Virus record (IMG/VR): IMGVR_UViG_3300024262_003114
Span: 1 to 25,766 of that record
Reading direction: 5' to 3' (one strand)
Origin: a virus
Length of the DNA: 25,766 nucleotides
Within the stretch, counting starts at the first letter, position 1. Each line of letters starts with the position of its first letter. Below, piece by piece: positions 17,498 through 24,740 of this stretch. Position numbers and translations under genes: made by a program. The notes beneath the pieces were generated by a model. That model had not been told where the DNA came from and made no database searches. It worked only from the letters and a program-made list of their open reading frames with translations.

Positions 17498-17839
17498 ATG
17501 GCGATTGAAGATTTAGTTAGAAAAATAATTCAGGAAGAAATAGAAAATATATTTGAAAATTCTATTGCAACTGGCAAAGCATTGGCTCAGGCAAAAGAAA
17601 AATTATCAAATGAAACTGAAAATTTTGAAGACGAACAAGATGCTGTTAAAAAAACACAAGCAGAATTAAAAAAGTTACAAGCACAAAAAGAAGTGTATAA
17701 AAAAGCAGCTGACCATGTTGGTGAGTTGGAAAAAGAAACAAATATGAATATGGCAAAGGCCAAGCAAAAGTTAAAAATTGCTGTTGCTGCCAAACAGGAT
17801 TCCCAAAGTGAACAGGGAAGCTTGAACATAGGAATATAA
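17498..17839 (+). CDS. Small coiled-coil protein, 113 aa
   Basis: Almost entirely helical and charged, rich in Lys, Glu, Ala and Gln, with heptad-like spacing over residues 25-100; probably a coiled coil. The N-terminus MAIEDLVRKIIQEEIENI resembles the N-terminal helices of the head-region proteins downstream. It sits between gp17 and gp20, where T4 encodes the sheath gp18 and tube gp19; it is far too small to be either. A role in head or portal assembly is possible; no family was recognised. Confidence 0.65.
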   Translation: MAIEDLVRKIIQEEIENIFENSIATGKALAQAKEKLSNETENFEDEQDAVKKTQAELKKLQAQKEVYKKAADHVGELEKETNMNMAKAKQKLKIAVAAKQDSQSEQGSLNIGI

Positions 17840-17844
17840 AGGTT

Positions 17845-18612
17845 ATGGCAGAATATTACATTTATAGTATAAAAAATGAAAAGAATGGAAAACTTTACAT
17901 CGGAAGTTCCATGCAACTCAAACGGAGATGGATAACTCATAGAAGTGAATTGAAACGGAATATACATCCAAATGAACATTTGCAGAGATCATATAATAAA
18001 CATGGAAAAGATGTTTTTGTATACTCGATAATACAATCAGGCATAAACGACAAATTGGAATGTAAAAATTGTGAAGATCATTTTATTGAAAAATTTAACA
18101 CGTTGAATAATTCACATGGATATAATAAAGCATATTCAAATTTTGAGTCATCTCCAATGTTAGAATCTGTGAAATTGAAAATTTCAAAATCATTGAAAAA
18201 TAATAAATCAATTTGCAAATCAGTCATCCAATATGACATACACACCGGCAAAAAGATAAAAACATGGATATCAGCGTCGGATGTTGCTAGGGAATTATTT
18301 AATGGAAAATGTCAGTCTAATATATCAGCATGTTGTCGTGGCAAATGTATCGCTGTTAAGGGATTTGGATTTTGTTTTGAGTCTGAATTTGATTGTCGTA
18401 TGATAGATCCAACATACAAACAAGTAAAACATTCACATAATAGAGAAACCAAAATCAAACAAATATTTAAATCTGGAAAAGAAAATGTATATAATTCAAT
18501 AAAAGAAGCAATAGAAGCCACTGGATTTTCATATAAAGTGATATCAAGATGTGTCGCTGGTCATAGAAAGTTGGCATACAATTGCAAGTGGGAATATCTA
18601 AAGGGAATATAA
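17845..18612 (+). CDS. Free-standing GIY-YIG homing endonuclease with IENR1/NUMOD repeats
   Basis: The N-terminus has YYIYSI (residues 4-9) and LYIGSS (17-22), the GIY-YIG motifs, with candidate catalytic Arg27/28 and Glu near 77. Two C-terminal DNA-binding repeats of the NUMOD1/IENR1 kind follow: one around VIQYDIHTGKKIKTW (about 130), ending GFGFCF, and one around ENVYNSIKEAIEATGFS (about 218), ending CKWEYL. This is the make-up of mobile Seg/I-TevI-like enzymes. It is inserted between the coiled-coil gene and the portal, with 5 bases upstream and 1 base downstream, so it rides in the late operon. AAAGG at 17838-17842 is only two bases from the ATG. Confidence 0.85.
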   Translation: MAEYYIYSIKNEKNGKLYIGSSMQLKRRWITHRSELKRNIHPNEHLQRSYNKHGKDVFVYSIIQSGINDKLECKNCEDHFIEKFNTLNNSHGYNKAYSNFESSPMLESVKLKISKSLKNNKSICKSVIQYDIHTGKKIKTWISASDVARELFNGKCQSNISACCRGKCIAVKGFGFCFESEFDCRMIDPTYKQVKHSHNRETKIKQIFKSGKENVYNSIKEAIEATGFSYKVISRCVAGHRKLAYNCKWEYLKGI

Positions 18613-18613
18613 T

Positions 18614-21600
18614 ATGGCAGATTTAAGCGTATTTAAGAGATTGCAAAAACTTTTCTCAACTGATGTAATTGTTAGAAATATAGGCGGGAAAAAATTGAAA
18701 GTGGTTGATACCAACCGAATTCAATATGCAACTGATAGAAATTCACTGCGAGATCGTTTTAATAGACTCCGCAGTTCAACATACAACTTGCACAATAGAG
18801 ATATGTCAATGGCATATCAAGCTAGCAGGTTAGAGTTGTTTAGGGACTACGACACAATGGATATGGACCCGATTCTAGCGTCTGCCTTGGACATCTACGC
18901 TGATGAATGCGTCGGGGAGAATGAGATGGGTGACGTTTTAACCATTCAATCGGATGACGAAAACATCAAAGCGATATTAGAAAATCTATTTTATGAGATT
19001 CTAAACATTGAATTTAACTTATGGTCTTGGACTCGTAACATGCCGGTGAAATTTGATTCTATAATTCCATTGTTAGATGGGCGTAATATAACCATCAAGG
19101 AGTTATCAGAAGAAATAAAATCAGGAAAAGAAATATGGGTATATTCATGTCAAGACGGAACAAATAAAACTGTTCCCGGAAAAGTCGTGTGGTGTGATAA
19201 AAACTATACATCTGAAAAAATAGTTCAAATTGAATTGGATGATGATTCTATTTTAGAGTGTTCTCCCGAACACCCATTTATTCTAAGGGATGGGACTGAA
19301 GTTAGAGCCGACGAACTTATGGAATCTGATAGCTTGATGCCTTTTTATAGAAAATTAAGTGAAAAGAAAAACAAGTGTGATCTTGATAAATATGAAATGA
19401 TATTATCAAATGAATCAAATGAATATGACTTTACACACCGAATCGTTGCAAATGAACTCAATGTTAAATCATATGGAGAACCTGAAGTAATCCACCATGT
19501 AGATTTTAACAAATATAACAATGAACCGGCAAATCTTCAAAAAATGGATTTCTTTGAACATAAAAAGTTTCATGCTGACCATTGTAAGGCTGTGTTACAC
19601 ACTCCCGAAGTTACTAAGAAACGATTGGATTCTTTGCAGAAATATTTACGGTCAGATAGTAGAAAGAAACGACTATCTGATGAAATGAGAGGAAAACGAA
19701 TAAAGTATTTTGATGAATATAATGCATCACCTCTACATTCAACACACAATAAAATACGGTCAGACGTAAAACGTAATATGTGGAAAGACCCAAAAAAGAG
19801 AAAAGCTTATTGTGAAAACATGAAAAATAAATGGAATGACAAACTTGAAGATATTCTCCAGATTGAAATTTCAAAAGTAAGTCGTGGAGAAAGAGGGGCA
19901 ATCAACCATGATGAATTGTTACAATCGTTAAAAAATAACAATAATTTTATATCTGAGTGGGAATCTGTTAATTCCAGAGAGTTTAAACGACTTCCGTCTA
20001 GGGCAAAAGACGGACAGAGAAACCACAAAGTCAAAAGCGTCTCAGTTATTGCGGAGAAATCGGACGTGTATTGCATGACGGTTGTGGGTCCGAATGGTGA
20101 AAGGGATAGGCATAATTTTGCAATATTAGGTAAAAACAAAGATGGCACTTTCAATGAAAACAGTGGAGTATTTACCAAAAATTGTAAATATGGTGATTTT
20201 TTCCTCAAAATGGAAATCTCACCTGAATATGGTGTTTATTCAGTTGAACCGTTGAGTGCATATGAAGTAACACGTATAGAGGGAATTGACCCTGAGAATA
20301 AGAATTATGTGAAATTTCAACATGATGGCGCTTACGGTGGAATGGAGTATGAAAATTATGAAGTTGCACATTTTAGATTAATTTCAGACTCAAACTTTTT
20401 GCCGTATGGCCGTAGTCAAATAGAACCAGCACGTCGTGTTTGGAAACAACTTTCATTAATGGAAGACGCTATGCTTATCCATCGTATTATGAGAGCACCT
20501 GAACGTCGGATTTTTTACGTTGACATTGGAAATATTCCACCAGCTGAGGTTGATACATACATGGAACGATTGATCAATAAAATGAAGAAGGTTCCATTTA
20601 TTGATGAGAAAACCGGCGATTACAATTTGAGATTCAACCTTCAAAACATGAATGAGGATTTTTATATGCCTGTTCGTGGAGGTGATAGTGGAACTAAAAT
20701 TGAAAATTTAGGAGGGCTTGATTGGACTGGAACTGAGGATTTGGAGTATATCAGAAATAAAATGATGGCTGCTTTAAAAATTCCAAAAGCATTTTTAGGT
20801 TACGATGAAACCATTTCAGGGAAAGCAACATTGGCAGCTGAAGATGTTAGATTTGCAAAAACGATTCAACGAATTCAAAAAATTATTGCATCTGAATTGA
20901 CCAAAATTGCCATTCTACACTTATACGTTCAAGGATACACAGACGCGTCAATGATCAATTTCGAATTGAGGTTGTCAAACCCATCAACGATTTTCAAACA
21001 AGAAAAGGTTGCACTATGGGGTGATATGATGAGTGTTGCTGGTGATATGATTGACAGAAAACTATTTTCAAAACGTCATGTATATGAACATTTGTTTGAA
21101 TTGTCTCCGGATGAAACTGATAAAATTTCAAATGAAATCATTACAGATACCAAGGAATTATTTAGACTCAACACAATTGAGAATGAAGGAACTGACCCAG
21201 CTGCACAAGTGACTAAGGTTGCAACCGACGCTGAAGAAGAAGGCGGAGACGAATTTGGCGGCGGAGGTGACTTTGGTGGTGGAGACTTCGGTGGCGACAT
21301 GGGTGGAGGCGATGAATTGTTTGAAGGAGATATTCCAAAACCAGGTGAAGATAATAGACCAGAAGAAGTCAAAAAAGACCAAGACAATTTGAAAAAACCA
21401 ACAACTACACAAGGATTGAGTGATCGTAGAAAAGATGCTGACACAAAAGATCTGGATATTTTAGGGAAACGAAGTCGGATTGTGAGAGGGAAAACCGAAG
21501 AACATGAAGACGATAGATTCAACAAAAGACCAAATTTTTCAATATCGGAAGAACTGGAAAATTTGAAAAAGAAGATTGGAAATACCTCAAAATCAAAGAA

Positions 21601-21637
21601 GTCTTTATTAGACGAAAATAATATTTTGAAAGATTAA
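18614..21637 (+). CDS. 20: Portal protein, T4 gp20-like, with HNH intein
   Basis: Ring-forming head portal that starts prohead assembly and docks the terminase. The extein parts, residues 1-143 and 524-1007, give a 627-residue portal with typical T4-type stretches: PILASALDIYADEC, YGRSQIEPARRVWKQL, MRAPERRIFYVDIGN and KIPKAFLGYDE. T4 gp20 is 524 residues; the excess is a C-terminal tail with a Gly/Asp-rich low-complexity stretch (about 876-902) and a charged end. The Shine-Dalgarno AAGGGA at 18601-18606 lies 7 bases before the ATG, as expected for an operon-internal gene. The large intein interrupts the conserved RNM-CKYGDFF segment. Confidence 0.9.
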   Translation: MADLSVFKRLQKLFSTDVIVRNIGGKKLKVVDTNRIQYATDRNSLRDRFNRLRSSTYNLHNRDMSMAYQASRLELFRDYDTMDMDPILASALDIYADECVGENEMGDVLTIQSDDENIKAILENLFYEILNIEFNLWSWTRNMPVKFDSIIPLLDGRNITIKELSEEIKSGKEIWVYSCQDGTNKTVPGKVVWCDKNYTSEKIVQIELDDDSILECSPEHPFILRDGTEVRADELMESDSLMPFYRKLSEKKNKCDLDKYEMILSNESNEYDFTHRIVANELNVKSYGEPEVIHHVDFNKYNNEPANLQKMDFFEHKKFHADHCKAVLHTPEVTKKRLDSLQKYLRSDSRKKRLSDEMRGKRIKYFDEYNASPLHSTHNKIRSDVKRNMWKDPKKRKAYCENMKNKWNDKLEDILQIEISKVSRGERGAINHDELLQSLKNNNNFISEWESVNSREFKRLPSRAKDGQRNHKVKSVSVIAEKSDVYCMTVVGPNGERDRHNFAILGKNKDGTFNENSGVFTKNCKYGDFFLKMEISPEYGVYSVEPLSAYEVTRIEGIDPENKNYVKFQHDGAYGGMEYENYEVAHFRLISDSNFLPYGRSQIEPARRVWKQLSLMEDAMLIHRIMRAPERRIFYVDIGNIPPAEVDTYMERLINKMKKVPFIDEKTGDYNLRFNLQNMNEDFYMPVRGGDSGTKIENLGGLDWTGTEDLEYIRNKMMAALKIPKAFLGYDETISGKATLAAEDVRFAKTIQRIQKIIASELTKIAILHLYVQGYTDASMINFELRLSNPSTIFKQEKVALWGDMMSVAGDMIDRKLFSKRHVYEHLFELSPDETDKISNEIITDTKELFRLNTIENEGTDPAAQVTKVATDAEEEGGDEFGGGGDFGGGDFGGDMGGGDELFEGDIPKPGEDNRPEEVKKDQDNLKKPTTTQGLSDRRKDADTKDLDILGKRSRIVRGKTEEHEDDRFNKRPNFSISEELENLKKKIGNTSKSKKSLLDENNILKD
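19043..20182 (+). mobile_element. HNH intein in portal, N-terminal proline (class-3-like)
   Basis: Excision of P144-N523 joins WTRNM to CKYGDFF. The intein is 380 residues. It starts PVKFDSIIPLLDG, with no Cys, Ser or Ala nucleophile. Block B is CSPEHPF (His220), block F is DVYCMTV with Cys487 at the position used as nucleophile in class 3 inteins, and the end is GVFTKN before Cys+1, with Thr521 and a penultimate Lys instead of His. The tryptophan of the class 3 W-C-T triplet is not at its expected block B place (RDGT rather than a GW). The HNH endonuclease is clear: HHVDFNKYNNEPANL (from His294) and EHKKFH. Confidence 0.85.
21236..21330 (+). repeat. Gly/Asp-rich low-complexity repeat in portal C-terminus
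   Basis: Repeating ggcggaggtgact-like units encode FGGG and DFGGG repeats of the portal tail. A similar acidic Gly-rich style recurs in the core-like protein at 24082. Confidence 0.7.
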
Positions 21638-21649
21638 AAAAAAGTTATA

Positions 21650-21664
21650 TATTTATTATAAATA
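21650..21664 (+). promoter_or_regulatory. Late box with perfect dyad (TATTTAT-T-ATAAATA)
   Basis: Seven bases and their exact reverse complement surround one T. The left arm is the ATATTTAT-type box of this phage; 21657-21664 is TATAAATA, the T4 late consensus, ending directly before the GTG at 21665. The spacing from the left box to the start codon is longer (7 bases) than at other genes. Confidence 0.5.
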
Positions 21665-22117
21665 GTGGCGTCAAAAAAGAGTATGAATAAAATAAAGCAT
21701 AGCAAATTTAAAAATACAGGAATTCTATTTGAATTGTTGATTCGACAGGTAACAGCGGATATTTTATCCGATTCCAATGAATCAAAAGCGAATAAAATTT
21801 TACAGAAATTTTTCAACGAGAATACCGAATTGGGGACTGAGTTGAAATTATATCAGTTGCTCATCAATGAGAAAGCAAAGGATTCAATTGGCGCAGATAG
21901 AACCATAGAAGCGATTCTAAGGGCGCGTGGTAAAATATCAAACAAACGACTCCACGAACAAAAGTATAATCTAATCAAGACTATTAGAGAAAATTATCCG
22001 ATTGATTCATTTTTACGAGGAAAAGTTTCAAATTACAAATTACATGCATCAATTTATAAATTATTTGAAGATTTTTGTAATGAGGGTAATTATGATCCAA
22101 CTGAAGCATTACAGTAG
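21665..22117 (+). CDS. Head-region protein, N-terminal part before amber codon, 150 aa
   Basis: Begins at GTG 21665 directly after the late box; the in-frame ATG 21683 is an alternative. The sequence KHSKFKNTGILFELLIRQV is of a type I associate with a conserved protein between portal and protease in T4-like phages; the function is unknown. It is helical and soluble. The frame ends with TAG at 22115-22117, the only TAG stop among the genes here. The same frame is open directly after it and runs into the next gene (22142), so the two probably belong to one protein of about 300 residues. Confidence 0.7.
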   Translation: MASKKSMNKIKHSKFKNTGILFELLIRQVTADILSDSNESKANKILQKFFNENTELGTELKLYQLLINEKAKDSIGADRTIEAILRARGKISNKRLHEQKYNLIKTIRENYPIDSFLRGKVSNYKLHASIYKLFEDFCNEGNYDPTEALQ

Positions 22118-22141
22118 AGACAAAGCATAACTGAGAATTTA

Positions 22142-22564
22142 ATGGGTAATATATCATCCAATTCAGTTGTTCAAGATGAAAAAGATAAATTGATTGAGTA
22201 TTACAAAAAACAAGAAAAAGATTTACAACTTCTTTCATATAAAATATTAGTTGATAATTTCAACAAAAAATATTCAAATCTGAATGAGAAACAAAAAACT
22301 TTACTCAGAGAATATATCAACAACGTAAGCAATACAAATTCACTTAAAGGTTATATGGATAGTGAAGTTCCAATTGTAAAAAGTGAAATTAAAAAATTGT
22401 CTGAGAATATATCAGATTCGGTTGTGAAAATCAAATTGAATGAAACTTGTCGCCAACTTGATAAAATTACAAATGGGAAGATAGCTAAAGACTCCCATGT
22501 TACTTCTTTACTTTTGTCTTATGAATTGATCAAAGAATTAAAGAACGTAACAAAAAATGGATAA
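22142..22564 (+). CDS. Head-region protein, C-terminal part after amber codon, 140 aa
   Basis: In the same frame as the preceding gene, separated by one TAG and eight sense codons before this ATG. There is no Shine-Dalgarno or late box before the ATG, which argues against independent initiation. Helical and Lys/Glu-rich, with EKDLQLLSYKILVDNFNKKY and LLREYINNVSNTNSLKGY as the most conserved-looking stretches. It overlaps the next gene by 8 bases. Function unknown; likely the C-terminal half of the upstream protein. Confidence 0.65.
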   Translation: MGNISSNSVVQDEKDKLIEYYKKQEKDLQLLSYKILVDNFNKKYSNLNEKQKTLLREYINNVSNTNSLKGYMDSEVPIVKSEIKKLSENISDSVVKIKLNETCRQLDKITNGKIAKDSHVTSLLLSYELIKELKNVTKNG

Positions 22565-23030
22565 AACCGAGTTAAAAAATTTAATAAAAGAATTCATCCG
22601 AGAAGAACTTGATGAAATTTCTACAACAGGCGCAACACCTGGTTACAACACTCCGAACGCTTTTTCAAGTAAAAGTGTAAAATGGAGAGGTGGAGACCTT
22701 GGCGCCAACAGTATGCCTCATCCCGAAGAACGCAAACGGAAAGAGGTTGACGATGAAGATCCTGGAAATTTATCAGAAGCATACTCAAAATACAAACGAT
22801 TTAAAGAGAGTAACACTTACAAAAAACACAATTCTAAAGTGTCGTTCTTGGCAATGGAAATTAAGAAAATGCTTAAAGAAGTTGATTATCTGGTCAAAAT
22901 TAGCAATAAATTAAAAAATGAAGCTGATATTTCTCCTGACAATTTGTGGAAACGTACAACGAGAGATTTACAGGAAATTGGAATGTATTCAAAAAAAATC
23001 TCTCAAAATATACAAGGATTAACCCGATGA
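22557..23030 (+). CDS. Hypothetical head-region protein, 157 aa
   Basis: Starts 8 bases before the end of the previous gene, without a clear ribosome-binding site. The N-terminus DKTELKNLIKEFIREELDEI is an amphipathic helix with (I)-x-E sites, followed by a Gly/Pro/Asn-rich stretch (TTGATPGYNTPNAF) and a helical C-terminal half. Its stop overlaps the next start as ATGA. The N-terminal helix and location before the protease suggest a prohead-associated protein cleaved during maturation; this is inference. Confidence 0.65.
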   Translation: MDKTELKNLIKEFIREELDEISTTGATPGYNTPNAFSSKSVKWRGGDLGANSMPHPEERKRKEVDDEDPGNLSEAYSKYKRFKESNTYKKHNSKVSFLAMEIKKMLKEVDYLVKISNKLKNEADISPDNLWKRTTRDLQEIGMYSKKISQNIQGLTR

Positions 23031-23431
23031 AATTAAGAGATTTAATGAATGAAACTATGCTTCGTGAAGAACCAAGCATAAACAGCACAATAAAATTTGA
23101 TGTTGGAAAAGAAATTGAAGACATGAAACAAGCAATTTTGAAATACGAACAATCAGCGTTTGACCAAACAACACAAACATTAAGACGTAAACTTGTGGGG
23201 AATCATATTGATGGGAAAAACGGATTGATTGAAGTAACGGATGTATTTGTTAAACAATCAGAGGAAGGCGATCATGAATATACAGCGTATGTGAAAACAA
23301 GCGACGGTAAGACAATTGGATTGCCAAATCAAATCAACATACAAAATGATAATGATGCTCCAGTTACCTCGGTAACTCAGAATACAGCTCAACCAAGTAA
23401 CACCTCACCACATAAAGTTACACAATTTTAA
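23027..23431 (+). CDS. Hypothetical head-region protein, 134 aa
   Basis: ATG 23027 is chosen over the in-frame upstream ATG at 22946 because it overlaps the previous stop as ATGA and has AAGGA at 23014-23018, 8 bases upstream. The N-terminus MKLRDLMNETMLREE resembles the N-terminal helices of neighbouring proteins. The middle (about 63-105) looks beta-rich, and the end is Thr/Asn/Pro-rich and probably disordered. No family recognised. Confidence 0.65.
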   Translation: MKLRDLMNETMLREEPSINSTIKFDVGKEIEDMKQAILKYEQSAFDQTTQTLRRKLVGNHIDGKNGLIEVTDVFVKQSEEGDHEYTAYVKTSDGKTIGLPNQINIQNDNDAPVTSVTQNTAQPSNTSPHKVTQF

Positions 23432-23441
23432 CGCCATTGTA

Positions 23442-23449
23442 TATTTATA
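23442..23449 (+). promoter_or_regulatory. Late-promoter-like box (TATTTATA) before protease
   Basis: The box is followed by AGC and the ATG at 23453, the same three-base spacing as at 2411, 13498 and 17498. Confidence 0.55.
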
Positions 23450-23452
23450 AGC

Positions 23453-23965
23453 ATGAATAAAAGTTTGTTAGTTGATTATATCCCATTTGAGGTTCCTAGA
23501 GGGATGCTTCAGGAATCTATAAAAAGTGGAATGCCCCTTGAAGTAAAGGGAATTCTTCAACGCTCGGATGCGAAAAATCACAATGGACGAGTATACCCTC
23601 ATCAAATTTTAATGAGAGAGGCACAAAACTACACGGAGAATTTCATTAACGAAAATCGTGCTTATGGTGAACTTGATCATCCTGATTCATCGGTGGTTGA
23701 ATTGAAAAATGCATGTCACATGATAACCGAGATGCATTGGGAAGGTAAAGACCTTGTAGGAACATGTAAAATTTTATCAACTCCAGCAGGAAATATTTTG
23801 AAAGAAATTCTTGCCTGTGGAGGTAGACTTGGAATATCAAGTCGTGGATTGGGTTCAGTAAAAGAATTACATGAAGCAGATGGACCTGTAGTTATGGTTC
23901 AAGAAGATTTTGAATTGATTGGATTCGACTTCGTTAGCAACCCAAGCACCACGGTGCTTTTATGA
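23453..23965 (+). CDS. 21: Prohead maturation protease, T4 gp21-like, frame broken near C-terminus
   Basis: Serine protease that cleaves head proteins during maturation. Herpesvirus-assemblin-like features are seen: AYGELDHP with the catalytic His, and GRLGISSRG with the catalytic Ser. The open frame stops at TGA 23963-23965 after NPSTTVLL (170 residues), while the expected continuation NPST-HGAF is read in the -1 frame from 23950. The remaining C-terminus lies in the original frame at 23972-24079. Joined, the protein would be about 208 residues, close to T4 gp21 (212). Both catalytic motifs lie before the break, so activity could survive truncation. Confidence 0.82.
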   Translation: MNKSLLVDYIPFEVPRGMLQESIKSGMPLEVKGILQRSDAKNHNGRVYPHQILMREAQNYTENFINENRAYGELDHPDSSVVELKNACHMITEMHWEGKDLVGTCKILSTPAGNILKEILACGGRLGISSRGLGSVKELHEADGPVVMVQEDFELIGFDFVSNPSTTVLL

Positions 23966-24079
23966 TGATGCAAAGAAGGAAAAAGAACAATCAACGAATC
24001 AGTACAATCACAAATACAAAATAACCCTTTTAGAAAAACTGAATTATTAGTCAGAGACATTTTAAATCAGATAGGATAA
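23950..24079 (+). pseudogene. 21: Frame-shifted C-terminal part of prohead protease
   Basis: From 23950 the -1 frame reads HGAFMMM to 23970; from 23972 the original frame reads KEGKRTINESVQ and ends RKTELLVRDILNQIG at TAA 24077-24079, two bases before the next ATG. The fit to a gp21-type end, and the exact join to the next gene, show that this is protease coding sequence separated by two compensating indels, not intergenic DNA. Confidence 0.7.
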
Positions 24080-24081
24080 TT

Positions 24082-24723
24082 ATGAACGACGAATTAGAAA
24101 AAATCATTAAAACAATTTCAACAAACGCCTCTTCTGGACGTTTACTATTTGAAGCTGAAGATCCATTGGCAGCTGGAGGTGAAGAAGAAGATCCTTTAGC
24201 TGGAGGCGAAGAAGGTGAAGAAGATCCATTAGGCGGAGACGCGGGAGGGGAAGACCCTTTTGGTGGAGAAGACATGATGGGTGGAGAAGAAACAGCTGAA
24301 GATGATCCAGAAGCGGAAAAAATTGACGCTGAAGCTGAAACAGCAAAAGCAGAGGCTGAAGCAGCCAAAGCAGAAGCAGATGCAGCTAAAGCCGAAGCTG
24401 ACCAAGAAAAGTCAGAAGCGGAAAGAGAAAAAGCAGAAGCTGAAAAAAATCAATTCAATGGGATTAAATTATGGTCTCGTCCTGGTGTGACATCACTAAT
24501 GGGAATGTTGATGGATAAATATTCCAACGACAACGAATTGTCTAGTTTAGCAGGTGAACTTGTTACTAAATTAAAAATTGACAAACGAGGAATGCAGAAA
24601 TTCAAATCCGACGCAGGTCCATTGTTGAAATTAAAAGGATTCAACCAACTTGTTAACGACATGCAAAATCAATTGACATCATCATCCGAGGATGAAATAA
24701 CATCAGCAGCGGAAGAATCTTAA
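24082..24723 (+). CDS. Acidic Glu/Ala-rich prohead-core-like protein, 213 aa
   Basis: AGGA at 24073-24076 lies 5 bases before the ATG. The N-terminal 30 residues form a helix ending RLLFEAEDP, a candidate (L/I)-x-E cleavage site. Residues about 28-75 are acidic Gly-rich repeats (EDPLAGGEE-type). Residues about 76-130 are a long helix of AEAE/KAEA repeats. The C-terminal 80 residues look folded (KLWSRPGVTSLMGMLMDKY). Position after the protease and extreme acidity fit a T4 gp22/gp67-type scaffold or core protein; which one cannot be decided. Confidence 0.6.
   Translation: MNDELEKIIKTISTNASSGRLLFEAEDPLAAGGEEEDPLAGGEEGEEDPLGGDAGGEDPFGGEDMMGGEETAEDDPEAEKIDAEAETAKAEAEAAKAEADAAKAEADQEKSEAEREKAEAEKNQFNGIKLWSRPGVTSLMGMLMDKYSNDNELSSLAGELVTKLKIDKRGMQKFKSDAGPLLKLKGFNQLVNDMQNQLTSSSEDEITSAAEES
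24313..24450 (+). repeat. Ala/Glu/Lys codon repeat (KAEAEAA-type)
   Basis: Imperfect tandem repeats of gcagaagc- and gctgaagc-like units encode a long charged helix. Such repeats can expand or shrink by slippage. Confidence 0.6.
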
Positions 24724-24740
24724 TCTACAGGGATATATAT

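Noticed and set aside
21076-21525. 149-codon minus-strand open frame rich in Pro and Ser
   Set aside because: It is the complement of the Gly/Asp-rich portal tail; composition is explained by that repeat and there is no start signal.
22115-22117. Genome-wide reassignment of TAG to an amino acid
   Set aside because: Only one in-frame TAG is seen in about 25 kb of coding sequence; recoded phages usually have many. A local event is more likely.
22946-23026. Earlier ATG at 22946 for the gene ending at 23431
   Set aside because: It would overlap the previous gene by 85 bases; ATG 23027 has a Shine-Dalgarno and an ATGA overlap.
23942-23965. Canonical programmed -1 frameshift in the protease
   Set aside because: No X-XXY-YYZ slippery heptamer lies in the shift window, and a second shift back would also be needed.
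24051-24368. 105-codon minus-strand Ala/Ser-rich open frame
   Set aside because: Shadow of the acidic repeat gene at 24082, with no ribosome-binding site or box.
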